Shown here: positions 33,354 through 41,873 of the stretch, piece by piece
Numbering within the stretch: the stretch's first letter is position 1
Layout of the letters: each line of letters begins with the position of its first letter
From: Pyxidicoccus caerfyrddinensis
GTDB taxonomy: Bacteria > Myxococcota > Myxococcia > Myxococcales > Myxococcaceae
Direction of reading: 5' to 3'
Assembly: GCF_010894405.1 (NCBI RefSeq)
Contig: NZ_JAAIYA010000039.1
Coordinates: forward strand, 21,355 to 85,354
DNA: 64,000 nt
Translations under genes and position numbers: made by a program
The notes under the pieces: generated by a model
The model's input: only the letters and a program-made list of their open reading frames with translations
Told to the model about the DNA's origin: nothing
Database searches by the model: none

Positions 33354-34127
33354 ATGAAGCGGTTGCAGGACAAGGTCGCGGTCATCACCGGCGGCGGCAG
33401 TGGCATCGGAGCGGCGACGGCCGCGCTCTTCGCCCAGGAGGGCGCCCGGGTCATGGTGGTGGGCCGAAACGAGGAGAAGCTCCGCAAGACGGTGCAGGCG
33501 ATCAATCAGGAACACGTCAGCTACACCGTGGCGGATGTCTCCCAGGTCGAGGACACCCAGCGCTACCTCCGTGAAGCGGTGGAGCGCCACGGCGGGCTCG
33601 ACATCCTGGTGAGCAACGCGGGCATCCAGGGGGAGTTCCGCCCCATCTCCGACATCCCCGTGGAGTCCTTCGACTCGGTGATGGCCATCAACGTGCGCGG
33701 TACGTGGCTGGCCATCAAGTACGCGTTCCCCGAGCTGCAGAAGCGCGGCGGCGGCAGCATCATCCTCACCTCCTCGGCGGGAGGCCTCGGTGGGATGGGA
33801 ATCTCCTCGCCGTATGTAACCAGCAAGCACGCCGTCGTGGGTCTCGCTCGCGCGGCCGCGATTGACGGCGCGCCCCACCGCATCCGGGTCAACGCGGTGT
33901 GCCCGGGCCCCGTCGACAACGACATGATGACCAATGTGGAGCGGACGCTGGGCGCCGGCAACGAGGCCGCGATCCGGGAATGGGTCGCCGGGCGCGTGCC
34001 CCTCAAGCGCTTCGCCTCCAACGAGGAGGTCGCCCGGCTGAACCTCTTCCTCGCCAGCGATGACAGCAGCTACTGCACCGGCGGCGCCTACCCCGTGGAT
34101 GGTGGCTGGTCCTCCAGCCTGCCCTGA
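33354..34127 (+). CDS. Short-chain dehydrogenase/reductase (SDR)
   Basis: A 257-residue classical SDR. The cofactor motif TGGGSGIGAATAALF, NAG in LVSNAGIQGEF, the catalytic Ser in ILTSSAGGLGG and YxxxK in SPYVTSKHA are all present, as is the C-terminal YCTGGAYPVDGGW. No Asp after strand 2 is evident (VMVVGRNEEKL), which favours NADP(H) through the Arg. The substrate is unknown. GAGGGAG lies upstream of ATG 33354. It stands alone between two secreted-protein genes. Confidence 0.93.
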   Translation: MKRLQDKVAVITGGGSGIGAATAALFAQEGARVMVVGRNEEKLRKTVQAINQEHVSYTVADVSQVEDTQRYLREAVERHGGLDILVSNAGIQGEFRPISDIPVESFDSVMAINVRGTWLAIKYAFPELQKRGGGSIILTSSAGGLGGMGISSPYVTSKHAVVGLARAAAIDGAPHRIRVNAVCPGPVDNDMMTNVERTLGAGNEAAIREWVAGRVPLKRFASNEEVARLNLFLASDDSSYCTGGAYPVDGGWSSSLP

Positions 34128-34198
34128 GCAGCGCGCTCGAGGCGTATCCTCATTGCGCCAGGCACTCAGCACGTGCGCTCTGCTGTACGGTGCTCCGG

Positions 34199-34426
34199 AT
34201 GTCCGCCGTCACGCGTGGTGTGGTCAGACTCGTCGGGAGCGCCCTGCTCCTGCTGCTCACGACTGGAGCTTCATCCGGGGTGCAGCGGCTCGCCTTTCGT
34301 GAGGTGGGCGTCTCCCGCTCCTTCGAGGCGGAGATCATCACCGAGGTGTTTCGCGACCGGGTGGGGCACCCGGGGGAGGACGGCGCTCAGGCGTCGCCCT
34401 CCCCCGCTTCGTTTCAGGGGGTTTGA
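34199..34426 (+). CDS. Doubtful small secreted-type ORF or gene remnant
   Basis: The gap 34128-34491 contains this frame of 75 residues: a convincing signal-like start (MSAVTRGVVRLVGSALLLLL) then GVQRLAFREVGVSRSFEAEI. However, its last third reads straight through a terminator-like hairpin that occurs again after the chitinase, so the natural gene probably ended earlier or has been truncated. No ribosome-binding site or family recognised. Confidence 0.3.
   Translation: MSAVTRGVVRLVGSALLLLLTTGASSGVQRLAFREVGVSRSFEAEIITEVFRDRVGHPGEDGAQASPSPASFQGV
34374..34406. repeat. 33-bp hairpin repeat, copy 1 (before the chitinase gene)
   Basis: A terminator-like palindrome with arms GGGAGG and CCTCCC and a CTCAGG centre. 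An identical 33-base copy follows the chitinase gene at 36367-36399. In copy 1 the outer stem extends to CGGGGGAGG with CCTCCCCCG. Confidence 0.9.
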
Positions 34427-34491
34427 CCCGAAAGGCGGGCCTCGTCGCTCTCTTTGCGCGGGCACCTCACCGTTCCTGAAAGGCAACCCTC

Positions 34492-36321
34492 ATGCCGCCT
34501 CTCCGTCACCTCCACCGGGTGGGCTTCTCCGCCCTGGTGGTCCTCGCCACCCTGTTGCTGTCCCTGCTCCCCACGCCGGCCTCCGCCGCGGACCGCGGGG
34601 AGTGGGCGCCCTACGTCGCCTATGTCACGGGCGACATCGCCTCGTATGCAGGCAAGGCCTATGACTGCCGCCAGTCCCACACGTCCCTGCCCGGGTGGGA
34701 GCCGCCCAACGTCCTGGCGCTGTGGCTGGAGCGGTCGGGCCCGCCGCCGGTGGATACCCAGGCGCCCTCCACGCCGTCCCAGCCCACCTCTCCGGCGAAG
34801 ACGTATGACAGCGTCTCGCTGACCTGGGGCGCGTCCACGGACAACGTGGGCGTCACCGGCTACGAGGTCTTCGTCAACGGCGGCACTTCCGCGTCCGCCA
34901 GCACCTCGGGTGCCACGAGCGTCACCGTGACGGGCCTGGCGGAGAACACCACGTACACCTTCACCGTGAAGGCTCGGGATGCGGCCGGAAACCGCTCGGC
35001 GGCCAGCGCCGCGTACAGCACCACCACGCCCGCCCGGCCGCCCCCCGACACCCAGGCTCCCACCGCTCCGGGCAGCCTGCGCTCCACGGGCGTCACCAGC
35101 AGCAGCGTCTCCCTGGCGTGGAACGCGTCCACGGACAACGTGGGCGTCACCGGCTACGAGGTCTTCGTCAACGGTGGCGCGGCTGCGTCCGCGAGCACCG
35201 CGGGCGCCACCAGCGTCACCGTCGCGGGCCTTGCGGCGAACACCACGTACACGTTCACCGCGAAGGCGCGGGACGCGGCCGGAAACCGCTCGGTGGCGAG
35301 CAACACCGTGTCCGCGACGACGAGCGGCACCCAGCCGTCGGGCAGCAAGATTCTCGTGGGCTACTGGCACAACTTCGACAACGGCTCGACCAACATCCGG
35401 CTGCGCGAGGTGTCTCCGAAGTTCAACGTCATCCAGGTCGCGTTCGCAGAGCCGGTGGGGGGCGCGGGCAACATGACGTTCTCGCCGTACAACGCGACGG
35501 TCGCCGACTTCAAGGCGGACATCGCCCTCCTGAAGAGCCAGGGCAAGAAGGTGCTCATCTCCATCGGCGGCGCGAATGGAACGGTGCACCTGGATGACGC
35601 CACCGCCCGGCAGAGCTTCGTCACCAGCATGCAGTCACTCATCGACACGTATGGCTTTGACGGCCTGGACCTGGACCTGGAAGGCAGCTCGCTGTCGCTC
35701 AACGGCGGGGACACCGACTTCCGGAATCCCACCACGCCGCGAATCCTCAACCTCATCCAGGCCACGCGGCAGCTCCTCGACCGCAACGGCGCGAGCTTCA
35801 TCCTCACCATGGCGCCCGAGACGGCCTATGTGCAGGGTGGTATGGCCGCCTACGGCGGGCCCTGGGGCGCCTACCTGCCCGTCATCCATGCGCTGCGCGA
35901 CCGGCTGACCTACCTGCACGTGCAGCACTACAACACCGGGACGGTGACGGCGCTGGATGGCCGGGCCTACGCGCAGGGCACCTCTGACTTCCACGTGGCC
36001 ATGGCGGAGATGCTCCTGCGCGGCTTCCCGGTGGGAGGCAACACCAGCGCGATGTTCCCGGCGCTTCGGCCCGAGCAGGTCCTGATTGGCCTGCCCTCCT
36101 CGCCCCAGGCGGCGGGCGGCGGGTACACGACGCCGGCCAACGTGCAGAAGGCGCTGGACTACCTCATCAAGGGCCAGTCCTTCGGCGGCGCCTACGTCCT
36201 GCGCAACCCGGCGGGCTACCCCGGGTTCAAGGGGCTGATGACCTGGTCCATCAACTGGGACAAGTTCACCAACTTCGAGTTCTCCAACAGCCACCGCGCA
36301 TACCTGGACACCTACCCGTAG
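34492..36321 (+). CDS. Secreted GH18 chitinase with CBM5/12 and two fibronectin III domains
   Basis: A 609-residue secreted chitinase. Signal peptide to about residue 32 (ASA-A). Residues about 34-82 form a CBM5/12-type chitin-binding domain (WAPYVAYVTGDIASYAGKAY, WEPPNVLALW). Two nearly identical FN3 domains (about 95-180 and 190-278) follow, each with VSLTW/AW, DNVGVTGYEVFVNGG and FT-KARDAAGNRS. The GH18 barrel begins ILVGYWHNFDNG; the catalytic DGLDLDLEG at about 390-398 keeps DxxDxDxE with Glu 397 as acid/base. The C-terminal GLMTWSINWDK is typical. The similarity of the FN3 pair indicates recent duplication. Two 33-bp hairpin copies flank the gene. Confidence 0.96.
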   Translation: MPPLRHLHRVGFSALVVLATLLLSLLPTPASAADRGEWAPYVAYVTGDIASYAGKAYDCRQSHTSLPGWEPPNVLALWLERSGPPPVDTQAPSTPSQPTSPAKTYDSVSLTWGASTDNVGVTGYEVFVNGGTSASASTSGATSVTVTGLAENTTYTFTVKARDAAGNRSAASAAYSTTTPARPPPDTQAPTAPGSLRSTGVTSSSVSLAWNASTDNVGVTGYEVFVNGGAAASASTAGATSVTVAGLAANTTYTFTAKARDAAGNRSVASNTVSATTSGTQPSGSKILVGYWHNFDNGSTNIRLREVSPKFNVIQVAFAEPVGGAGNMTFSPYNATVADFKADIALLKSQGKKVLISIGGANGTVHLDDATARQSFVTSMQSLIDTYGFDGLDLDLEGSSLSLNGGDTDFRNPTTPRILNLIQATRQLLDRNGASFILTMAPETAYVQGGMAAYGGPWGAYLPVIHALRDRLTYLHVQHYNTGTVTALDGRAYAQGTSDFHVAMAEMLLRGFPVGGNTSAMFPALRPEQVLIGLPSSPQAAGGGYTTPANVQKALDYLIKGQSFGGAYVLRNPAGYPGFKGLMTWSINWDKFTNFEFSNSHRAYLDTYP

Positions 36322-36366
36322 GCACGTCGGCGGATGCCGTTGTTGCGCGGCAGCCGCCACGGGATC

Positions 36367-36399
36367 GGGAGGACGGCGCTCAGGCGTCGCCCTCCCCCG
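36367..36399. repeat. 33-bp hairpin repeat, copy 2 (after the chitinase gene)
   Basis: Identical over 33 bases to copy 1. It lies 46 bases after the chitinase stop and probably acts as its terminator. The flanking bases differ from copy 1 on both sides. Confidence 0.9.
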
Positions 36400-36532
36400 A
36401 TTCGCGCAATCCCTGTGCATGTCGTGGAGAGAACAGCCCCGCAGGGCACCCGCGCAAAGAATCCGGTGGGTGCCGCGTTCTGAGAAGGCGGGCGCTGACC
36501 GCGCGCGCCATCGCTGACTCCCGGGGGACGAC

Positions 36533-36949
36533 ATGCATCAGGAAGAGGTGAAGTTCGGCGCGCACCACGTCCATTTCGAGCCGCCAGACACCCTGGTGGC
36601 GACCTTCAATGGCCTCATCTCCCTGGAAGAGGTGATGTGCGCGCTGCAGCTCTACAGGGGCCACTACGAGCGCCGCGGGCAATACTTCTGCATCGTCGAC
36701 GTCGGCCGCTCCCAGCTGGACACGGCCGGCCGCAGGTACCTCTCCGAACACGGCCGCTCCGAGTGGTTCCACGCCGCCATCTACGTGGGCGCGAACATGG
36801 TCCAGCGCACCTTCGGGAAGGCCATCGCCCTGGCCCTGCTCTTCACCGGCAAGACGACCTTCGAGACGGTGTTCGTGCCGACCGTCGAAGAGGCCCATGC
36901 CTGGATTGCCCGGCACAGGGATGTCTTCCCGCAGCGCAAGGCCAGCTGA
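36533..36949 (+). CDS. STAS/SpoIIAA-like small cytoplasmic protein
   Basis: A 138-residue protein with alternating strands and helices (LVATFNGLISLEEVMCALQL, YFCIVDVGRSQLDTAGRRYL, FHAAIYVGANMVQRTFGKAI, TVEEAHAWIARHRD), the layout of SpoIIAA/STAS-like domains common in myxobacteria. No conserved phosphorylatable Ser in the usual D-x-S/T position is visible. No operon partners; the ATG has GGGGGA upstream. Assignment rests on predicted fold only. Confidence 0.62.
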   Translation: MHQEEVKFGAHHVHFEPPDTLVATFNGLISLEEVMCALQLYRGHYERRGQYFCIVDVGRSQLDTAGRRYLSEHGRSEWFHAAIYVGANMVQRTFGKAIALALLFTGKTTFETVFVPTVEEAHAWIARHRDVFPQRKAS

Positions 36950-36964
36950 TTCCCCTTGGAACCC

Positions 36965-36994
36965 GCGCCGGTGGAAGGGACGCCCCACCGGTGC
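36965..36994. terminator. Hairpin between convergent genes
   Basis: A 10-bp stem with one G-T wobble (36965-36974 with 36985-36994), loop of 10 bases, between the STAS-like gene and a small minus-strand gene. Confidence 0.55.
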
Positions 36995-37005
36995 GAGCGC
37001 CCATC

Positions 37006-37173
37006 TCAGCAGTAGTAGGGCAAGACTGCCGCGGGGATGCGAGCGATGAGATCCTCGGTCTGCAAGCGTTCATCTCCACCCAGCGACAGGAGCCGTGCGC
37101 GGAGCATGTCGTGCGCCCCGCGCAGGGCCGCGTAGGACGCCAGGGTCTGCTGGACCTTCAGGATGTCTACCAT
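37006..37173 (-). CDS. Small helical hypothetical protein, 55 residues
   Basis: Starting at ATG 37173 the product (MVDILKVQQTLASYAALRGA and on to IARIPAAVLPYYC) looks like a natural helical protein with no low-complexity bias. A longer form from TTG 37224 is possible. No ribosome-binding site or family is evident. It sits tail to tail with the STAS-like gene. Confidence 0.42.
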   Translation of the reverse strand: MVDILKVQQTLASYAALRGAHDMLRARLLSLGGDERLQTEDLIARIPAAVLPYYC

Positions 37174-37290
37174 GGTGCGCCGCGGGGCGGCATACGTCGC
37201 CGGCGCGTTGGCGGGGATTTGCAAGTGCGGCCGCAGCGGGGCCAGCCAGCTTTCACGACGGCGTAGAACCTCACACGGTCACGATTTTCT

Positions 37291-37325
37291 GCATCATTTC
37301 CCGCCCGGTTGGCTCTTCACATCGG
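37291..37325 (+). promoter_or_regulatory. Shared upstream element, copy A (Kelch gene 1)
   Basis: GCATCATTTCCCGCCC followed by GGCTCTTCAC, with exactly 20 bases from the first G of GCATCA to the first G of GGCTC. The same arrangement precedes the second Kelch gene (44473) and the collagen-like gene (63063). A T-rich GATTTTC lies just before it. It is 98-132 bases before the preferred start. It is a candidate promoter or operator of a co-regulated surface set. Confidence 0.6.
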
Positions 37326-37422
37326 TGTGGCACGGAGCAAGGCCGCGCATTGCTGACTGCGACGGCTCATGAGCCACATACACCGATCCCTGACCCTCAA
37401 ACTCTCCCCTGAAGGACAAGCC

Positions 37423-39723
37423 TTGAAAATACACAGACGTCTCGCCTCACTCGCTGCCCTGCTGCTCTCCCTTGCGGCTTGCACTTCCCAGCCGACTGGC
37501 TCCGTCCAATTTGCCGCCTCCGTCCAACAGGCCCTCTCCTCCAACGACATCGCTCGAGTCAAGGTGACCGTCTCCGCCTCCGACACGCCTTCCCGTGTCG
37601 TTGAGTTGGCCAAATCCAACGCCTCCTGGGGCGGTCTCATCGGCAACCTCCCCGCCGGCGCCAACCGCTCCCTCCTCGCCGAGGCCTTCGACTCCTCCGG
37701 CACCCTTCGCTTCCAAGGCCAGACGGCAGGCGTCACCATCACCGACAACCAGACCGTCGCGGTGGCCATCACCCTCCAGGAGACTCCTCCTCCGCCTCCC
37801 TATGGAAATGAGGCGCCCGTCATCGACTCCCTCGTCGCCTCCACCACCTCCGTCCAGACTGGCTCCTCCCTCGCCCTCACCGCCACGGTTCATGACCCCA
37901 ACCCCGGTGACACCCTCACCCTGGCCTGGACGGCCTCCGGCGGCACCTTCTCCGCGCCCTCCGCGGCCACCACCTCCTGGACAGCGCCTGCCTCCACCGG
38001 CGTCCAGACCCTCACCCTCACCGTGACGGACTCCCAGGGGGCCGCCGTCTCCGTCTCCCTCACCGTCAACGTCATTTCCGGCACCACCACCGGCGATGCC
38101 TCCCTCAACGTTTCATTCAATCTCTGGCCCGTCGTCTCCAAGGTTTCCGCCTCCCTCAACCGTCTCGACGCCGGGCAGTCCACCTCCGTCTCCGCCCTTG
38201 CCTCCGATGCCGATGGCGATTCCCTCTCCTACCTGTGGACGTCCTCCTGCCCCGGCACCTGGACGAACGCCACCTCCAGCGCTGCCTCTTTCGTCCCTTC
38301 CTCCGTGCCGGCCAGCGCCTGTAACAACTGCCGTCTCACCGTCACCCTCCAAGACGGCCGAGGGGGGCAGACGACGGGCGCCCTCTCCCTCTGCATCGCC
38401 GCCTCCTCCCTCGAGCGCTTCCCTCCAAGCTTCACCAACTTCTACCAGTCCGCCACCGCCACCTCCCCTGGCCAGACGGTTGCCTTTGACGTCACCGCCA
38501 TGGACGCGCAGGCCAGCTCCCTGACGTTTGTTTGGACTGCCAATACCGGCATGCTGGCCACAGCGCAGAACACCGCCAGCACCAGCCATGTCGTGTGGAC
38601 GGCGCCTTCGTGCGCACAGGCGGGTGTCTCCCCCTCTGTCACAGCTGTCGTCACCAACGCCTACGGCCTCTCAGCCACCAGGTCCTTCGGGGTCTCCGGG
38701 CTGTCGGCGTGTGCGGCCAGCGGATGGTCGGCCGCAGGCACGATGGCCGTGGGCCGCCGCTACCCCACCTCCACCCTGCTCTCCTCCGGCAAGGTGCTCG
38801 TCGCGGGGGGCTCCAATGCCAGCGGCGCTCTCTCCTCTTCGGAGTTGTATGACCCGGCTACCAACTCCTGGTCCTCCGCTGCCCCCATGGCCTCGGCCCG
38901 CAGCAGTCACACCGCCATCCCACTCTCCTCCGGCAAGGTGCTCGTCACGGGAGGCTCCAATCCCAGTGGCGCGCTCGCCTCTTCGGAGTTGTATGACCCG
39001 GCCACCAACTCCTGGTCTTCCGCTGCCCCCATGGCCTCGGCCCGCAGCAGTCACACCGCCACCTCACTCTCCTCCGGCAAGGTGCTCGTCGTGGGAGGCT
39101 CCAATGGCAGCAGCGCGACCTCGTCCGTGGAACTGTATGACCCGGCCACCAACTCCTGGTCCTCCGTCGCGCCCATGGCCTCGGCCCGCTTCGATCACAC
39201 CGCCACCCTGCTCTCCTCCGGCAAGGTGCTCGTCGCGGGGGGCTCCAATGGAAGCCTCCTCTCCTCCACGGAGCTGTACGACCCGGCCACCAACTCCTGG
39301 TCCTCCGCCGGCTCTCTGAGTACGACCCTCACCCTCCACACCGCCATCCGGCTCCCCTCCGGCAAGGTGCTCACCGTAGGAGGCTGGTACATCATCTCCC
39401 GCGCCTACGCGCAGTTGTATGACCCGGCCACCAACTCCTGGTCCTCGACCACCTACATGGGCACGGGTCGAACGGCTCCCCGCGCCATCCTGCTCCCCTC
39501 TGGCAAGGTGCTCGTCGCGGGGGGAGACAATGATCCATCTGGCGTCCTCGCCTCCGCAGAGCTGTACGACCCGACCACCAGCACCTGGTCCTCCGTCAGC
39601 TCCATGGCCCTGGCGCGAGCCAACTCCACCGCCACCCTGCTTCCCTCTGGCCAGGTCTTCATCTCGGGGGGCTACGGCTACAACAAGACGTACGTCTCCT
39701 CCGCGGAGCTCTACACGCCCTGA
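37423..39723 (+). CDS. Kelch-repeat surface lipoprotein, paralog 1
   Basis: A 766-residue lipoprotein (lipobox LLSLAAC). Domains: an N-terminal beta region with VRV/KVTVSASD; two Ig/PKD-like units (EAPVIDSLVASTTSVQTGSS and SAS...LNRLDAGQST with DADGDSLSYLW); a third (FTNFYQSATATSPGQTVAFD); then a Kelch/galactose-oxidase-like propeller of six or seven blades with the unit SSELYDPATNSWSSAAPMAS, SGKVLVAGGSN. The TTG at 37423 was chosen because AAGGA lies 6 bases before it and the protein then aligns from its first residue with the paralog at 44578; an ATG at 37369 is also in frame. A terminator follows. Confidence 0.88.
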   Translation: MKIHRRLASLAALLLSLAACTSQPTGSVQFAASVQQALSSNDIARVKVTVSASDTPSRVVELAKSNASWGGLIGNLPAGANRSLLAEAFDSSGTLRFQGQTAGVTITDNQTVAVAITLQETPPPPPYGNEAPVIDSLVASTTSVQTGSSLALTATVHDPNPGDTLTLAWTASGGTFSAPSAATTSWTAPASTGVQTLTLTVTDSQGAAVSVSLTVNVISGTTTGDASLNVSFNLWPVVSKVSASLNRLDAGQSTSVSALASDADGDSLSYLWTSSCPGTWTNATSSAASFVPSSVPASACNNCRLTVTLQDGRGGQTTGALSLCIAASSLERFPPSFTNFYQSATATSPGQTVAFDVTAMDAQASSLTFVWTANTGMLATAQNTASTSHVVWTAPSCAQAGVSPSVTAVVTNAYGLSATRSFGVSGLSACAASGWSAAGTMAVGRRYPTSTLLSSGKVLVAGGSNASGALSSSELYDPATNSWSSAAPMASARSSHTAIPLSSGKVLVTGGSNPSGALASSELYDPATNSWSSAAPMASARSSHTATSLSSGKVLVVGGSNGSSATSSVELYDPATNSWSSVAPMASARFDHTATLLSSGKVLVAGGSNGSLLSSTELYDPATNSWSSAGSLSTTLTLHTAIRLPSGKVLTVGGWYIISRAYAQLYDPATNSWSSTTYMGTGRTAPRAILLPSGKVLVAGGDNDPSGVLASAELYDPTTSTWSSVSSMALARANSTATLLPSGQVFISGGYGYNKTYVSSAELYTP

Positions 39724-39758
39724 GAGCATCGCCTCTGCGTAGACACGGCGTCTGAAAC

Positions 39759-39796
39759 GCCCTCCCCTGCCGCCCGTCCGAGCGGGGAGGGCATTT
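39759..39796 (+). terminator. Terminator after Kelch gene 1
   Basis: A 9-bp GC stem (39759-39767 with 39784-39792), followed by ATTT. The 235 bases between this gene and the next hold nothing else I can support. Confidence 0.8.
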
Positions 39797-39958
39797 CCTC
39801 ATCTGGAGCTCCCGGCGTCATGACTCCGTGCGCCAACGCGGCGCGCGTGACACGGGGAGTCCGCGCGGCTCCCGGCTCGCCTCGCGCGAATGCATGAACA
39901 TTTGCAGCAGCCCTTCAAGTGATTGCTCCGAAGCGCGGGCACGGCCACGCTGCGCCGC

Positions 39959-40924
39959 ATGACACCCAAGCGGTTGATGCGGATTGGCGTCGTCGGTGGT
40001 GGAGCGATGGGGTGCGGCATCGCGCTCGAGCTCGCCACCGCCGGCCGGCAGGTGGTGCTGTACAACACGCGCTCCGAAAGCAGTGAGCGGGCGCGGGTGA
40101 AGCTGGAGCGGGACGCGGCGCTGCTGGTGGAGACGGGGCTGCTCTCCCCGGAGCGCGCCTCCGCGGCGCTCGGGCGCATCCGCCGCACCACCGTGCTCGC
40201 CGAGGCCGCCGTGGACCAGGACCTGGTCATCGAGTCCGTCCCCGAGGACCTCGCGCTCAAGCAGGAGGTCTTCCGGGAGCTGGACCGGCTCGCGGCACCG
40301 GACACCCTCCTCGCCTCCAACACCACGGCGCTCAGCGTGACGGCCATTGCCCGCGACTGCACGCGCCCCGAGCGCGTCCTCTCCGCGCACTACTACCTGC
40401 CGGCGCACCTCATCCCGCTCGTGGACGTCATCCCCGGCGAGAAGACCTCGCCCGAAGCCGTGGAGCGCACGAGGCGCTTTCTCGAAGAACTGGGCAAGGC
40501 GCCCGTGGTGTTCGCCAGGGACGTGCCCGGCTCGGTGGGCCCGCGCCTGCAACAGGCGCTCATCGGCGAGGCCATCCGGCTGGTGCAGGAGGGCGTGGCC
40601 ACGCCGGAGATGGTGGACCGCGTGCTCACCCAGGGACTCGGGCGGCGCCTGGGTGTCTCCGGCGTCTTCGACCGGCTGGACCTCGCGGGGCTGGACCTCG
40701 TCACCGCCATCCTCAAGGGCTCGGGCCGCCCGGTGCCGCCGGTGCTCTCCCAGAAGGTGGAGCGCGGCGAGCTGGGCCTGAAGACAGGACAGGGCTTCTA
40801 CACCTGGACGCCGGACTCCACCGCGGCCTTCGAGGAGCGCGTGGCCCGCCACCTCATCACCCAGCTCCACGATGATCGCGCCGCGGGACGCCTGCGCACG
40901 CCCACGCCCGAGGGCAAGGAATGA
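39959..40924 (+). CDS. 3-hydroxyacyl-CoA dehydrogenase family protein
   Basis: A 321-residue protein with the NAD-binding start RIGVVGGGAMGCGIALELA, the mid-domain VIESVPEDLALKQEVFREL, SNTTALSVTAIA and a C-terminal dimerisation/catalytic domain (VPGSVGPRLQQALIGEAIRL, LKTGQGFYTW). The segment carrying the catalytic His is SAHYYLPAHLIPLVDVIPG where most family members have G-x-H-F-F-N-P; the His is kept. The substrate may be a short 3-hydroxyacyl-CoA or a related hydroxy acid. ATG 39959 is used; ATG 39977 is also possible. Its stop overlaps the next start (ATGA). Confidence 0.86.
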   Translation: MTPKRLMRIGVVGGGAMGCGIALELATAGRQVVLYNTRSESSERARVKLERDAALLVETGLLSPERASAALGRIRRTTVLAEAAVDQDLVIESVPEDLALKQEVFRELDRLAAPDTLLASNTTALSVTAIARDCTRPERVLSAHYYLPAHLIPLVDVIPGEKTSPEAVERTRRFLEELGKAPVVFARDVPGSVGPRLQQALIGEAIRLVQEGVATPEMVDRVLTQGLGRRLGVSGVFDRLDLAGLDLVTAILKGSGRPVPPVLSQKVERGELGLKTGQGFYTWTPDSTAAFEERVARHLITQLHDDRAAGRLRTPTPEGKE

Positions 40925-41523
40925 GCCCGGACGCCGTGCTGCTGGACCCGGCCGTGCTGTCGGACTTCCTCGGGGACTGCCTCCGCGAGTACACGACGTG
41001 CACCCCGGAGCTACCGCCCCGGAGCTGGGCTGTCCTGCTGGGGCGCTTCGTCGGTGACGCGATGCGGGTGGAGCGCGTCCGCTTCGCCGCCAACATCCGC
41101 GAGACGGACGACACCGTGCTCCAGGAGTTCGACGCCACCATCATCCCCCGCTTTGGCGCCTGCTACGCCAACGGGCGGCGGGGCTTCTGGTGCGAGCCCC
41201 GAGAGATGATGCGCATCACCACCGAGGCGGAGGCGGAGGGGCTGGAGGTGCTCGGCTCCATCCACCTGCACCCGGACTGGCACCACATCGGGCCGCCCCA
41301 CGAGCGCGGCCTGCGGGTGAGCCAGGAGCCCACGCCCATGGACCGGCACCTGTTCCAGGGCACGGGCTGGCCGCTCAACATGATTCTCTACCTGGAGCGG
41401 CGCGAGGGTCGGCTCTACCACGCGCTCGGCGCCTGGGCCCCGCCCACCGGGTCCGACGCGGGCTGCCGGCCCCTGGCCATCCGCCTCGGGCTCCCGGAGC
41501 ATTCGGAGGCCGCGGCCCGGTGA
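40921..41523 (+). CDS. JAB/MPN-domain (JAMM metalloprotease-like) protein
   Basis: A 200-residue protein translationally coupled to the dehydrogenase (4-base ATGA overlap). The segment GSIHLHPDWHHIGPPHERGL then a Ser, PTPMD gives H-x-H-P followed by a loop and S...D, the JAMM zinc pattern, and an upstream Glu/Asp strand is present. The loop between HLHP and the Ser/Asp is longer and His-richer than in classical JAMM proteins. JAB proteins of this size can be peptidases acting on ubiquitin-like or sulfur-carrier proteins, or hydrolases in biosynthesis. Its pairing with a hydroxyacyl-CoA dehydrogenase suggests a small metabolic unit. Confidence 0.72.
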   Translation: MSPDAVLLDPAVLSDFLGDCLREYTTCTPELPPRSWAVLLGRFVGDAMRVERVRFAANIRETDDTVLQEFDATIIPRFGACYANGRRGFWCEPREMMRITTEAEAEGLEVLGSIHLHPDWHHIGPPHERGLRVSQEPTPMDRHLFQGTGWPLNMILYLERREGRLYHALGAWAPPTGSDAGCRPLAIRLGLPEHSEAAAR

Positions 41524-41572
41524 ACAGGCCTCGGAGGCACGTGACGCTTCAATCCACCGAGTGACACGCAGC

Positions 41573-41609
41573 GAGCCCCCCGAGCAGGACCGCACGACAC
41601 GGGGGGCTC
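41573..41609. terminator. Bidirectional hairpin
   Basis: A 10-bp perfect stem (41573-41582 with 41600-41609) between the JAB gene and the convergent small Cys-rich peptide gene. Confidence 0.75.
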
Positions 41610-41618
41610 TCACGGCTG

Positions 41619-41873
41619 TTACCAGGAGTCCCCGGCGCAGGAGTAACCGGCGCCATCACACCGGACCCAACCCGGAGCGCCCGGAGCGTCCGACCGGTAG
41701 TCGCATTCATACTGGCCGGAGCAACTGACGGAGCCGCCGTTGTCACAAATCAGGTGCAGGTAGCAGGGCCCCGCATAGCCCGCGGTGTCTGGCTCTTCCG
41801 CCATCGCAATGGGGGAGACGCCAATGCCGAGTCCAATGACCGCGCCCAGGGTGACTGCAAGCCACTTCGACAT
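41619..41873 (-). CDS. Small secreted six-cysteine peptide
   Basis: An 84-residue precursor. Signal peptide MSKWLAVTLGAVIGLGIGVS ending in AMA, then a mature part of about 59 residues with six Cys (PCYLHLICDNGGSVSCSGQY, then EC, RC, SC) and many Gly/Asp/Tyr, probably three disulphides. ATG 41873 has GAAAGG upstream. No family recognised. The size and Cys density resemble secreted effector or bacteriocin-like peptides, but no export or immunity gene is adjacent. Confidence 0.65.
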   Translation of the reverse strand: MSKWLAVTLGAVIGLGIGVSPIAMAEEPDTAGYAGPCYLHLICDNGGSVSCSGQYECDYRSDAPGAPGWVRCDGAGYSCAGDSW

